Shown: positions 43,928-52,156 of the stretch, piece after piece
Layout: every line of letters starts with the position of its first letter
How positions within the stretch are numbered: position 1 is the first letter of the stretch
NCBI RefSeq assembly: GCF_024158745.1
Contig: NZ_JAMZAW010000005.1
Span: 124,001-188,000, forward strand
Origin: Paenibacillus tyrphae
GTDB taxonomy: Bacteria > Bacillota > Bacilli > Paenibacillales > NBRC-103111
Reading direction: 5' to 3'
Length of the DNA stretch: 64,000 nt
The notes under the pieces: model-generated
What the model was told of the DNA's origin: nothing
Database searches by the model: none
What the model saw: the letters and a program-made list of their open reading frames with translations, nothing else
Position numbers and translations under genes: made by a program

Positions 43928-44830
43928 GTGGAAGAGAAATGGAACGAGAAGAAGCGGCACATCCTGCTTGCTGCGATGAAGCTGTTCGCTGCGAACGGGT
44001 ATGTGCAGACGACGATGCAGGAAATCGCCGAAGCTTGTAAAATGTCCAAAGGCAGCGTGTATCAGCAGTTTTCCTCCAAGGAAGCGCTGCTGCTTGATAT
44101 TTTTAAATTCTTTTTTAAGCGTTTGAACGACGGGATGCAGCTCGTGGAACGCGAACGGCAGCTGGGCCCGAGGGAGCGCCTGGAGCGGAAAATACTCGTC
44201 TGCCTTCGCCTGTGGATCGAATATCCCGAATTTTTCACTATGCAGATGCGGGAAAACGGAGGCTTCGTAAATCAGGAAATTCGGGATTACTTGAAGCGGA
44301 TGGATACCGAGATCAGTATGTTTTTTATCGACAGCCTCGTTGGCATTTACGGGGACGGCTACGCGCCCTATGCGCCGGAAGGCGTATTGCTGTTAAGCAG
44401 CTTGCTGTCGACCTACATGGGCTTGCAACTGGTTGAGAAGATCACGTTGGGACCGGACGAAGTCTGCCGCCATATCCTGCATATCGTCGATGCGGTAGCC
44501 GACTGCGTGCTGCGGGAGAAACCGCGCCCTCTTTTGAACGAAAGCAATTGGCCGAGGCTGAAAGAGGTATGCGCGAGAAATGCGAAGTCGGCTCATCCGC
44601 TCCTGCTTGTGAAGCGGTGCCGGGAACGGCTGGAGCGGCTCTCGGAAGGAGAAGCGCGCAATGAGGCGCTCGATTCCTTGGCGGTGCTGGAGCAGGAGCT
44701 GGTGGAGATCCGTCCGCGCAAGGTCATCGTGCTCGGCATGCTGGCGAATTTGATGCGTTCCCCAGAGCTGGCCGATTTGCTGGCGGAGCTGGAGGCGGCG
44801 TGCCAGCAGGCGGGACTTGTTCGCGGATAG
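43928..44830 (+). CDS. TetR family regulator of the adjacent pump
   Basis: A 300-residue regulator. N-terminal TetR helix-turn-helix (ILLAAMKLFAANGYVQTTMQEIAEACKMSKGSVYQQFSSKEALLLDIF), then a ligand-binding helical domain. At 300 residues it is longer than the usual 190-220; about 80 extra residues at the end (ERLERLSEGEARNEALDSLAVLEQELVEI) look helical and coiled-coil-like. GTG start at 43928. Probably represses the MFS gene from the operators at 42533-42566 (inference). Confidence 0.87.
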   Translation: MEEKWNEKKRHILLAAMKLFAANGYVQTTMQEIAEACKMSKGSVYQQFSSKEALLLDIFKFFFKRLNDGMQLVERERQLGPRERLERKILVCLRLWIEYPEFFTMQMRENGGFVNQEIRDYLKRMDTEISMFFIDSLVGIYGDGYAPYAPEGVLLLSSLLSTYMGLQLVEKITLGPDEVCRHILHIVDAVADCVLREKPRPLLNESNWPRLKEVCARNAKSAHPLLLVKRCRERLERLSEGEARNEALDSLAVLEQELVEIRPRKVIVLGMLANLMRSPELADLLAELEAACQQAGLVRG

Positions 44831-44831
44831 T

Positions 44832-44873
44832 GAAAAAGCCTGTTCTCTTCATAGAAAGAGGACAAGGCTTTTC
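44832..44873. terminator. bidirectional terminator between tetR and nosF genes
   Basis: GAAAAAGCCT...CTCTT and AAGAG...AGGCTTTTC form a stem of about 15 bp with mismatches around CATAGA. Convergent transcripts end here. Confidence 0.82.
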
Positions 44874-44896
44874 TGTTGATTCCAGACGAAATGCGA

Positions 44897-45610
44897 TTAA
44901 GCCATAAATTCCGTAAACGCTCCGTCCAGTCCCTTCGGCCCGTAGTGCTCCCGGAACTCGTCGATGGAGCCCTGCCGCACCAATTCGCCGTTTCGGAGGA
45001 ACATGGCCCGGTCGGCGACGGATTCGGCCACCTGCAGGTGGTGCGTCGAGAAAATCACGGCGCGGCCTTCGCGTTTCACTTCTTCAATGAGATGCACGAA
45101 CGATTGCAGCCAGTACGGATCGAGGCCATTCGTCGGCTCGTCCAGCACGAGCAGAGGCGGGTCACCGAGCAGCGCCTGCGCGAACAAGAGCCGCTGCCGC
45201 ATCCCTTTGGAGAAGGAGGTGACGGGCTTCTGCTGCACCTCGGCCAAACCGACCTTGTGCAGCAGCTCCTGGACGCGGGACGGCGGCACGCTGCGGAGCT
45301 TCGCCCAGAACGTGAGTGTCTCCCGCGCGGACAGCGCCTGCCCGAACACATAGTCGTCGGGCATGTAGCCGACGGAAGCGGCGTAGCGCATCCGGTCGGT
45401 GCGCCACTGAAGGCCGCACGCTTCGATGGAGCCTTCGGTCGGCTGCGAGCTGCCGACGATCATGCGCAGCAGCGTGCTTTTGCCCGCTCCATTGCCGCCG
45501 CACAGCGCCATCACCTGCCCCGGATACAGCTCCAGATCGACTCCCTTGACAATCGGCTGCTTGTTGATCGTTTTGCGGACATTCGTCAGCTTCAGCACCG
45601 GTTCAGCCAC
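44897..45610 (-). CDS. nosF: ABC transporter ATPase, NosF-like
   Basis: A 237-residue ATPase: Walker A GGNGAGKST, signature FSKGMRQR, LLVLDEPTNGLDP, H-loop STHH. With the NosY-like permease it forms the transporter that, in denitrifiers, helps NosL and NosD supply copper (or sulfur) for the Cu centres of nitrous oxide reductase. It overlaps the permease gene by 8 bp at the end of the operon. The assignment rests on context with NosD, NosL and NosY. Confidence 0.85.
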   Translation of the reverse strand: MAEPVLKLTNVRKTINKQPIVKGVDLELYPGQVMALCGGNGAGKSTLLRMIVGSSQPTEGSIEACGLQWRTDRMRYAASVGYMPDDYVFGQALSARETLTFWAKLRSVPPSRVQELLHKVGLAEVQQKPVTSFSKGMRQRLLFAQALLGDPPLLVLDEPTNGLDPYWLQSFVHLIEEVKREGRAVIFSTHHLQVAESVADRAMFLRNGELVRQGSIDEFREHYGPKGLDGAFTEFMA

Positions 45611-46424
45611 GCGATCGCCCCCTTTCCCAGAGCAGGACGGCAGCTCCCAGACATCCGGCGATCCAGACGGCCGAGACGAGCAGGAACAGGAAGGTGCCGC
45701 CCGTCCCGCGAATCCATCCGATCCATTCGTAATATTCGGGCCCGAGCACGGACCCTCCGCTCAGCTTGACGACAATGAACAGCCGGACCAGCTCCGCCGG
45801 ATTGAACAGGGTGAGCACGGCCAGTACTGGCTTGATCCACAGGTACGGCAGCAAGCCGAGCACGGCGACAAGCAGCGTCGGCCACCCGATGACGGTGAAA
45901 AACCAGATCGCCACGCCGTACGTCAGCGCCTGCCAGCGGTTTTTGGCGAGCGTGCCGACGATGGCGGCCACCGCCAGAAACAGCAGAACGATGCCTGCCG
46001 AGAATGCCAGGAACAACGTGAAGGTTTTCACATCGAACGGCTTTCCGGTGAACTGGCCGACGACGCCCGTCAAGCCGTAGCCGAAGGCGACGATGACAAG
46101 CAGCACGGCGGTAATGCCAGCATATTTGCCCAGCACGAACGCGGGCGTGCTGAGCGGGTAAGCGGAGAGCAGCTGCCAGCCGCCTTCTTCCTTTTCCGCG
46201 GTCAGCGAGAAGGAACCGAGCAGCAGCGTCATGAGCGGCAGCAGATACAAGATCAGGTTCAGCATCGTGCCCGTGACGCTGGAGTATCCTTCGACGACCC
46301 GGCTGGAGTGAATCAGCAGCAGGGCCAGGCTGAACAAGGAAAAGAGCGCAAGGAACGAGTATGCCCACGGGTTGCGGAAGCCGATTCTCATCTCGCGAAT
46401 CGCCACGGTCAGCATCGGTTTCAT
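45603..46424 (-). CDS. nosY: ABC transporter permease, NosY-like
   Basis: A 273-residue ABC-2 type permease with six membrane helices (MLTVAIREMRIGFRNPWAYSFLALFS, LTAEKEEGGWQLLSAYPL, a family hallmark). Its ATG overlaps the nosL stop by 1 bp (TAATG), and its end overlaps nosF, so translation is coupled. Confidence 0.87.
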   Translation of the reverse strand: MKPMLTVAIREMRIGFRNPWAYSFLALFSLFSLALLLIHSSRVVEGYSSVTGTMLNLILYLLPLMTLLLGSFSLTAEKEEGGWQLLSAYPLSTPAFVLGKYAGITAVLLVIVAFGYGLTGVVGQFTGKPFDVKTFTLFLAFSAGIVLLFLAVAAIVGTLAKNRWQALTYGVAIWFFTVIGWPTLLVAVLGLLPYLWIKPVLAVLTLFNPAELVRLFIVVKLSGGSVLGPEYYEWIGWIRGTGGTFLFLLVSAVWIAGCLGAAVLLWERGRSRG

Positions 46425-47005
46425 TAGTGTGCGACCTTCGGCTCTTCTTTCTTCGCTTCGCTGCCGCCATGACCGTCCTTCATGTCTTTCATGTCTTGCT
46501 TGCCTTCATCGCCGGGCTTGTGGCTGTCTTTCATATGCTTCATCTTGTCCGAATTGCGTTCCCACGTATGGGAGCCCAGCTCGGAGCCCGTCATCAGCTT
46601 GCCCTTGCCGTTCTCAGCGATAAATTTCTCCGCCGTCGCTTTATCCTTGAACGAATAGATGCCGTAAGCCATCGGCGATTTGAATGATTTGTCGTACACG
46701 TAGTAAGCCTTCTCCAGCTCGATCCATTCCTTGGAATGATAGTCCCGGACGAATGTCGCTCCGACCTGCTCGGTGCCGTTTTTGCTCTTCCATTCGTTGT
46801 AGCAGCCGATATCGTCAAATTTCAGCGATTTGCCGTCCTTCAGGACTGCTTGCGTTGCGAACTGGTCGTCTTTTACCTGCATATTGCACACGGCGCATAT
46901 GTCCGTCGCTTCGTTGATGGCCTGCGGCTCGTATTTTTTGGCTCCGCATGCCGACAGCACCAGAATGATCATGACGATAGCCAGGCTTAAAGTAAATTTT
47001 TTCAT
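46424..47005 (-). CDS. nosL: NosL-like copper chaperone lipoprotein
   Basis: A 193-residue lipoprotein (lipobox VLSAC). NosL core with CAVCNMQVKDDQFATQ, the CxxCxM copper site, and FDDIGCYNEW. The tail is rich in His, Met and Lys (DKMKHMKDSHKPGDEGKQDMKDMKDGHGG), a likely extra metal-binding stretch. In denitrifiers NosL delivers Cu(I) to nitrous oxide reductase. No nosZ is present here, so the client may be another cuproprotein. Confidence 0.9.
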   Translation of the reverse strand: MKKFTLSLAIVMIILVLSACGAKKYEPQAINEATDICAVCNMQVKDDQFATQAVLKDGKSLKFDDIGCYNEWKSKNGTEQVGATFVRDYHSKEWIELEKAYYVYDKSFKSPMAYGIYSFKDKATAEKFIAENGKGKLMTGSELGSHTWERNSDKMKHMKDSHKPGDEGKQDMKDMKDGHGGSEAKKEEPKVAH

Positions 47006-48360
47006 TTTTTTCGAACCCCCGTTACGAATATGGTTGTTACTGCGCTCCCCAGCAGGAGGAGGCTGATGATTAGCGTTCCTGCCGTTTCAGATCCGGCCGG
47101 CAGACGGTAGGCGTCCGCTGCGTAAGGCTTCATCGCCGGCGCCCGGTCGGTTGTCCAAGCCTGCTTGGACGAGGTCAGCATGCCTTCCAGAAACGCCATG
47201 CCAGGCGACTGGAAGAACAACTGGAACGGCGGAGTTGTTTTGGTCATCTTCTGAAAAAAAGGATTGATCGCATACGGCATATCGCTGAACCCGTCACCGT
47301 CCAGATCGACGCCTTGGAAGCTGTCCCAATAGTTGCCTTTCACGTCGTTATTCTGGCTGTCCGTCGCTTCCGCCGGGATGACGTTGCCCTGAAAATCGTT
47401 GCCCTGAAACCGGTTGTTCTCGGATTCTTTGAGCTGCAGGCCCACGTAGTTCACGGTCACCCGGTTGCGTTCCAGCACGTTCTTCTGCGCTTGCTCGATG
47501 TAGATGCCGACGCGGTTGCCCTCCAGACGATTGTCCGTGAAGACGGAATCGCTCGCGTCGAACAGCAGCAGGCCTTGGGAGTTGACGTTCTCGCTCTGTT
47601 TAACGAACGTGTTGCCCGTGACCTCTACGCTTTTGACGGCCATCACCATCGCGCCCGTGATATTGCGCGCCCCGGTGTTGCCCCGGATCGACGAATCGTT
47701 GACATACATGAAATGCACGCCGTACCGGGACTCGTTCACCTCGTTCTGTTCTACCCGGATGCCGTTGCTGTTCTCGATGTAGATGGCGTCGTGCATACCG
47801 GTGACGGTATTGCCTGCGATCACGTTGTCATGGGAGGCGTACAGGTCGATGCCGTTGCCCTTCTCCGTCATCTTGACGTCCGGGCCCGTCCAACTTACCG
47901 TCGTACGGCTGATCTTGTTACGGCTCGCGTCCCGCAGATGAATGCCGGAGGACACCGTCTCGATCCGCAGATCCTCCAGCGTACTGTCGGCGCCGGAAAG
48001 CAGCACGGCGGCCGTAGTCTTGGCTCCCGTGTCCCGGATCGCCAGGCCCGCTAACGCGGAGCGGTCGGCACGGAGCTCTACCGCCGGCTGATCCGACTCG
48101 TTGACGATCTGCGCTCCGCCCGCGCCTTCGATCCGCAACGGCTTCGCGACGACGGCCGGTCCCCGGTAGATTCCTTCCGCCAGCTTCAGCGTGCCGCCCG
48201 GCGGCGCTTCGTCAATGAGCTGCTGGAGCGGGAGTTCCTTCCCGCTGCTGCTTGCGGCGCAGACCGCGGTGGACGGCAGAACCGCGAGCGAGAACGCCAG
48301 CAGCGCGGCGCGCAGGGCGGACCCGTGCGGCATCAGGCTGCGGATGCGGTTGCGGCTCAT
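47002..48360 (-). CDS. nosD: NosD-like right-handed beta-helix protein
   Basis: A 452-residue exported protein: a signal peptide (about 1-35), a beta-helix of CASH/NosD repeats (about 50-370; NKISRTTVSWTG, NVIAGNTVTGMHDAIYIENSNGIRVEQNEV), a NosD-type DGDGFSDMPYAINPF segment and a C-terminal membrane helix. It acts with the NosFY transporter outside the membrane. Its ATG overlaps the upstream stop codon (ATGA). Confidence 0.9.
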   Translation of the reverse strand: MSRNRIRSLMPHGSALRAALLAFSLAVLPSTAVCAASSSGKELPLQQLIDEAPPGGTLKLAEGIYRGPAVVAKPLRIEGAGGAQIVNESDQPAVELRADRSALAGLAIRDTGAKTTAAVLLSGADSTLEDLRIETVSSGIHLRDASRNKISRTTVSWTGPDVKMTEKGNGIDLYASHDNVIAGNTVTGMHDAIYIENSNGIRVEQNEVNESRYGVHFMYVNDSSIRGNTGARNITGAMVMAVKSVEVTGNTFVKQSENVNSQGLLLFDASDSVFTDNRLEGNRVGIYIEQAQKNVLERNRVTVNYVGLQLKESENNRFQGNDFQGNVIPAEATDSQNNDVKGNYWDSFQGVDLDGDGFSDMPYAINPFFQKMTKTTPPFQLFFQSPGMAFLEGMLTSSKQAWTTDRAPAMKPYAADAYRLPAGSETAGTLIISLLLLGSAVTTIFVTGVRKK

Positions 48361-48740
48361 GAAGCGACCTCAATCTTCTTTTTCTTGATGATATGCAGGT
48401 CGCCGATGTACAGATGCACGTAGACGGTGTACGTTCCCGGCTCCTTCAATTCTTTTTCCGCGGAGTACGCGTTTCCTTCCGGCTTCGCATTCAAATACGA
48501 CAGCGTATCGTTTTCGGACTTGCGAATGTCGAAGGCCAGGGTGGCTTTGGTCGATTCCGGCACACCGCCTACCGTGGCGGTGAACTTGATGACAGCGTTC
48601 GCCTTGGGCGGCGAAGGCTCGGTCGTCAGCGTAACCTCCACCTCCGACGGGTCGACCGGACGCTCGGAGGTGGAGCAGGCGGTCATCACGGCAGCCAGCA
48701 GCAGGCCAAGCAGGACCGTCAGCATTCGTTTACGATTCAT
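48357..48740 (-). CDS. FixH/YtkA-like lipoprotein
   Basis: A 127-residue lipoprotein (lipobox VMTAC). Its domain (VTLTTEPSPPKANAVIKFTATV, GTYTVYVHLYIGDLHIIKKKKIEV) fits YtkA/FixH-like beta-sandwich proteins that appear beside copper-handling and oxidase assembly genes. ATG 48740 follows TAAGGAGTGATGAG. First gene of the nos operon. Confidence 0.75.
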   Translation of the reverse strand: MNRKRMLTVLLGLLLAAVMTACSTSERPVDPSEVEVTLTTEPSPPKANAVIKFTATVGGVPESTKATLAFDIRKSENDTLSYLNAKPEGNAYSAEKELKEPGTYTVYVHLYIGDLHIIKKKKIEVAS

Positions 48741-48802
48741 CTCATCACTCCTTACAAAACAGGCAAGCATCCTCATTGTATAGAACGGCAAGCGGGTTGC
48801 CC

Positions 48803-48820
48803 ATAGCCCGGTCGGGCTAT
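48803..48820. promoter_or_regulatory. perfect palindrome upstream of nos operon
   Basis: ATAGCCCGGTCGGGCTAT, 8-2-8, about 65 bp before the operon's first start codon and about 160 bp before the divergent secreted-protein gene. Candidate operator of a copper or redox regulator (inference). Confidence 0.45.
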
Positions 48821-48979
48821 CGGGGGCGGTTTCCTGTGAAGATAAAATGAACTTTTTGGCAAAAGCCGTCAGCGGGCTGAGGGGAGCGGTCCGGAGGAGC
48901 GCATGGGAAGGTTCTGTTTTTTATTCCATTTTTATGGTAAGATCAAAAATGGAAAACTTTTGGTTTTTTTGAAAAGGAG

Positions 48980-50236
48980 ATGGACGACATAAACAAATGG
49001 CTCATTTTGCTGCTGGCCGCAGCGGTAACCTTCCCGTCGGGATCGCAGACCGCCCGTGCCGACCAGAAGCCTGCGGATCAGAAGCTTGCCGAACCGAGCG
49101 CGATGCCTTATATTACTTTGCTTGACGATTTTAAACTGTACGCCAGCGACAGAACGAAACCGAATGAAGTCCTCGGCTCCATCAGCGCTTACCAGTCTGT
49201 GAAGCTCGCCCCGATTGAAAGCGACAGGCTGCTCTATATTACGAGTATGGACAAAGTGCCGGTCGAGACGTGGCTTGGCAAAGCGTGGATTAACTTGAAG
49301 GAAGGGGCGTACAAGTACGGCCAGCTGCAGAAGCAGGAACAGACCTTGACTCTGCTTGAGTCCCAGACCTCGCTCTATGACTCCCGGATGAAATTAACCA
49401 GCTACAGTCTTTCACCGCAGCAGGTTCAGGCGGTTGCCTCCATCGACGCATGCGATCCGTACACGCCCTGCCGCACATCGGCGAAGTGGTATTTGATCCG
49501 GACCTCCTGGCTGGGGGAGCAATGGATTCGTTCGGAGCATTATGCGGAGAATTACGCGGGCCAACCGGTTGAAGGAATGATTCCCATTGCGCGGGAGAGC
49601 GAAGTGTACAGCCAGCCTTTTGAAAAGCCGTTGGCCGGCGAGCCGAAGCTGCCTCCTCAAGTGTTGAAGCCTGTGGCGAAGTATACCCGGTTAGCCGGCA
49701 TGGCTCCTCCGAGTGTCTGGTACCAGATCGAGACACCGAACGGACTGCGATGGATTCGCTGCAGCGATGACTATGGGCTTGGTTTTGAAGGGGTGGAGCA
49801 GGTCGACCTGAAGCTGGACATTCCCGTTCCGTTCCATTACTTTAAAACTCCTTCGATCTCCTCCACCTATACCGAGAAAATAGGGGCAGAACAACCGGCC
49901 CAAACCGTTCAGGTCATTGGGAAAATAGGTAACTGGTATTTTACGGTAAACGAGGGCGTCGGGAAATGGATCAATCCGTCCATGGAAATTGCCTCCCGAT
50001 TGACCGGCGATTTCGAGCAGGATGCCAAGCTCGGGGTGCAGCTAAGCAGTAAGCGGCTTGAGCTTACCGGGACCTCGATCGGGTTCGACATCCCTTATGT
50101 GGAAAATCAGCCTGCGGAAAAATGGCTCACGTTTACCCCGCAAACCGTTACGGCATCGCGGGTCTGGAACTCTCCAAACGGAGAGTCCTGGTATTACATC
50201 CACACTTGGCAGGGCGCGAAATGGGTCAGGCCGTAA
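48980..50236 (+). CDS. secreted protein with SH3-like repeats, start codon uncertain
   Basis: 418 residues. After the signal peptide (LILLLAAAVT...ARADQ) come about five related units ending in Trp motifs (WLGKAWINL, WLGEQWIRSE, NGLRWIRCSD, GVGKWINPS, QGAKWVRP), resembling SH3b/GW-type modules that bind cell wall. Function unknown. AAGGAG directly touches the ATG at 48980, too close for initiation. The in-frame codon at proper distance is ATA at 48989 (giving MNKWLILLL, a normal basic signal start). Start at 48989 with AUA, or a mutated ATG, is likely. Confidence 0.7.
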   Translation: MDDINKWLILLLAAAVTFPSGSQTARADQKPADQKLAEPSAMPYITLLDDFKLYASDRTKPNEVLGSISAYQSVKLAPIESDRLLYITSMDKVPVETWLGKAWINLKEGAYKYGQLQKQEQTLTLLESQTSLYDSRMKLTSYSLSPQQVQAVASIDACDPYTPCRTSAKWYLIRTSWLGEQWIRSEHYAENYAGQPVEGMIPIARESEVYSQPFEKPLAGEPKLPPQVLKPVAKYTRLAGMAPPSVWYQIETPNGLRWIRCSDDYGLGFEGVEQVDLKLDIPVPFHYFKTPSISSTYTEKIGAEQPAQTVQVIGKIGNWYFTVNEGVGKWINPSMEIASRLTGDFEQDAKLGVQLSSKRLELTGTSIGFDIPYVENQPAEKWLTFTPQTVTASRVWNSPNGESWYYIHTWQGAKWVRP

Positions 50237-50269
50237 AGCCCGCCTGCGATTAGACGATCGGACTGAGGG

Positions 50270-50320
50270 CAGACCTCCGAATTCCACTTTCACGGTGGCT
50301 CGGAGGTCTGTTTTTCTTTT
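50270..50320 (+). terminator. intrinsic terminator
   Basis: CAGACCTCCGA (50270-50280) pairs with TCGGAGGTCTG (50300-50310), followed by a TTTTTCTTTT tract. Confidence 0.92.
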
Positions 50321-50380
50321 GCCGGACGCAGGTCTCATCGACAAAGAGGTGGCTTTTTTGGTATACTTCAAAAAACGTAT

Positions 50381-50395
50381 TGAGAATCATTATCA
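50381..50395 (+). promoter_or_regulatory. Fur box of the AraC/Btr-like gene
   Basis: TGAGAATCATTATCA matches the 7-1-7 Fur consensus TGATAATNATTATCA except for one base. It lies 21 bp before the start codon. Confidence 0.8.
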
Positions 50396-50416
50396 TATAG
50401 GACGGTGCACAAGCTT

Positions 50417-52069
50417 ATGAACCCAGGCATCACGGAACCGGGGGATCCGGTAGTCACTTGGCTGGACGGTACGCATTGGAAGCTTCGGGACGTAGAAGCG
50501 GTCAAAGGGGATGGCGAATGGCGCATGGAGCAGCAGCTCGCGGATTCGTACGTTCTGCTTGCGGTGACGAAGGGACACGGGCGGTTGATCGTGGACCGGA
50601 AGGAAGGCCGGCTCCGCCAGGATACCGCTTATGTGTGCTCTCCGGGCCAGACGTTCGGCGCCGCTTCGGATACGGCGGAAGGGTTGAGCCTGTTTTTGTT
50701 CCGGTTTGACTTGTACCGGGAGACGGAAGAGGACGAGGAGCAGCTCCGGTTCGAGAAGGAACAAGGCTTGTTCTGGGTGCAGGACGAAATTCCGATGATT
50801 CCCGCTGCGCAGATGATTACGTTATGCGATGCCGTGAGCAGCCATTGGCAGAGCGGCGAGGAAACCGGACGCCCGCGCGCCCGCCTTGCCTTCCGTGAGC
50901 TGATCTATGGCGTCATGAAGAATGTCGGGCTCTCCGCGAGAAAAGATTCGGAAGCCGCCATCCGGCGGACGAAAGATTATATGGAGCGTCATTTCAACGA
51001 AAGCTTGTCGATCGAGCAGCTCGCCCGGATGGCCGGGGTCAGTCCCAAATACTACGTGGAACTGTTCAAAAAAACGTACGGCAGCAGCGCCATCGATTAC
51101 TTGACGGAGCTCCGCATGACACGGGCCAAGCAGCTTATGGCCGGTTCGAATATCAGGCTGCGGGATATTGCCCAACAGGTCGGCTACAGCGACGAGTTTT
51201 ATTTAAGCCGGAAGTTCAAGCAAGAAGTCGGCGTATCGCCGACGGTGTATATGAAGAACCGCAGCCGAAAGATAGCCGCCTACAGCTCGGCCATCACCGG
51301 CCAGCTTGTGGCGCTGCGGATGCTGCCTTATGCTGCCCCGCTTCATCCGAAGTGGACGGCTTACTACTACGAAACGTACCGCAACGATATTCCCGTTCAT
51401 CTCAGCGCCTACCGCAACAATATGGATTGGGAGACGAATATCGATACGCTTCGCAAAGCGCGGCCGGACGTTATTGTGAGCCGCACCGGGCTGGACGAGG
51501 AAGAGCAGGATAAGCTGAAGCAAATCGCTCCCCTCCTGCAGGTGCCGTGGGCCGAGAAGAACTGGCGGGAGCAACTGCAGTTTACCGCGGAGTTTCTCGG
51601 GGCGTCGAAGGAGGCGGAGCTGTGGCTGAGAGAGTACGACCGCAAGGTGGAGTCCGTTCGGGAACGGCTTGCCCGCGAGGCGGGGGACGATACGGTTCTG
51701 ATCCTGCGCATTTATAAGGACGAATGCCATGCGTTCAGCAACCGGAGTATGCGGGAAGTGCTGTACGGCGATCTGCAAGTGAAGCCGGCTTGCCTGGTCG
51801 GCCGCGCCGTTCTCAATGAGCCGATTACGCTGGAACGCCTGGCGGAGATCGACGCGGACCGCCTGCTGCTGCTGGTCCGCCAGGAGCCGGAATCGCTGGC
51901 TCACGCCAAGCGGTTAAGCAGCGCTCCAGCATGGCAGGACCTGAAAGCGGTCCGGAAGCATCGGGTTCACCGCATTCCTTCTGACCCGTGGCATGAATAT
52001 TCCGCCACCGCCCACGATCGGATTGTCGATGCGGCGCTAAATCTGTTTTCCGACAATTGTCCAAGGTGA
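50417..52069 (+). CDS. AraC regulator with siderophore-binding domain (Btr-like)
   Basis: A 550-residue cytosolic activator. Residues about 20-130 form an AraC-type sensor cupin (LLAVTKGHGRLIVDRKEG); about 175-275 form the double helix-turn-helix (YMERHFNESLSIEQLARMAGVSPKYYVELFKKTYG, LRDIAQQVGYSDEFYLSRKFKQEVG); about 290-545 form a FepB/FhuD-like binding domain without signal peptide (RPDVIVSRTG, EITLERLAEIDADRLLLLV). The layout equals Bacillus Btr, which activates siderophore uptake on binding the ligand inside the cell. ATG 50417 is preferred over GTG 50405 for ribosome-site spacing. Confidence 0.88.
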   Translation: MNPGITEPGDPVVTWLDGTHWKLRDVEAVKGDGEWRMEQQLADSYVLLAVTKGHGRLIVDRKEGRLRQDTAYVCSPGQTFGAASDTAEGLSLFLFRFDLYRETEEDEEQLRFEKEQGLFWVQDEIPMIPAAQMITLCDAVSSHWQSGEETGRPRARLAFRELIYGVMKNVGLSARKDSEAAIRRTKDYMERHFNESLSIEQLARMAGVSPKYYVELFKKTYGSSAIDYLTELRMTRAKQLMAGSNIRLRDIAQQVGYSDEFYLSRKFKQEVGVSPTVYMKNRSRKIAAYSSAITGQLVALRMLPYAAPLHPKWTAYYYETYRNDIPVHLSAYRNNMDWETNIDTLRKARPDVIVSRTGLDEEEQDKLKQIAPLLQVPWAEKNWREQLQFTAEFLGASKEAELWLREYDRKVESVRERLAREAGDDTVLILRIYKDECHAFSNRSMREVLYGDLQVKPACLVGRAVLNEPITLERLAEIDADRLLLLVRQEPESLAHAKRLSSAPAWQDLKAVRKHRVHRIPSDPWHEYSATAHDRIVDAALNLFSDNCPR

Positions 52070-52108
52070 CTCCGGAAATCGTCCATGGTTTAAGGGGGAA
52101 GGGTAGTT

Positions 52109-52135
52109 TATAATCGCAAATGAGAATCGTTATCA
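52109..52135 (+). promoter_or_regulatory. -10 box and Fur box of the siderophore uptake operon
   Basis: TATAAT (52109-52114), then TGAGAATCGTTATCA (52121-52135), two mismatches from the Fur 7-1-7 consensus, covering the likely transcription start. The -35 is weak, consistent with a need for the Btr-like activator. Confidence 0.75.
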
Positions 52136-52156
52136 ATATAGAGGGGAATTTGCAAG

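Noticed and set aside
44876-46427. Two long plus-strand frames over nosF and nosY
   Set aside because: Low-complexity Gln/Arg/Asp-rich products opposite recognisable nos genes on the minus strand.
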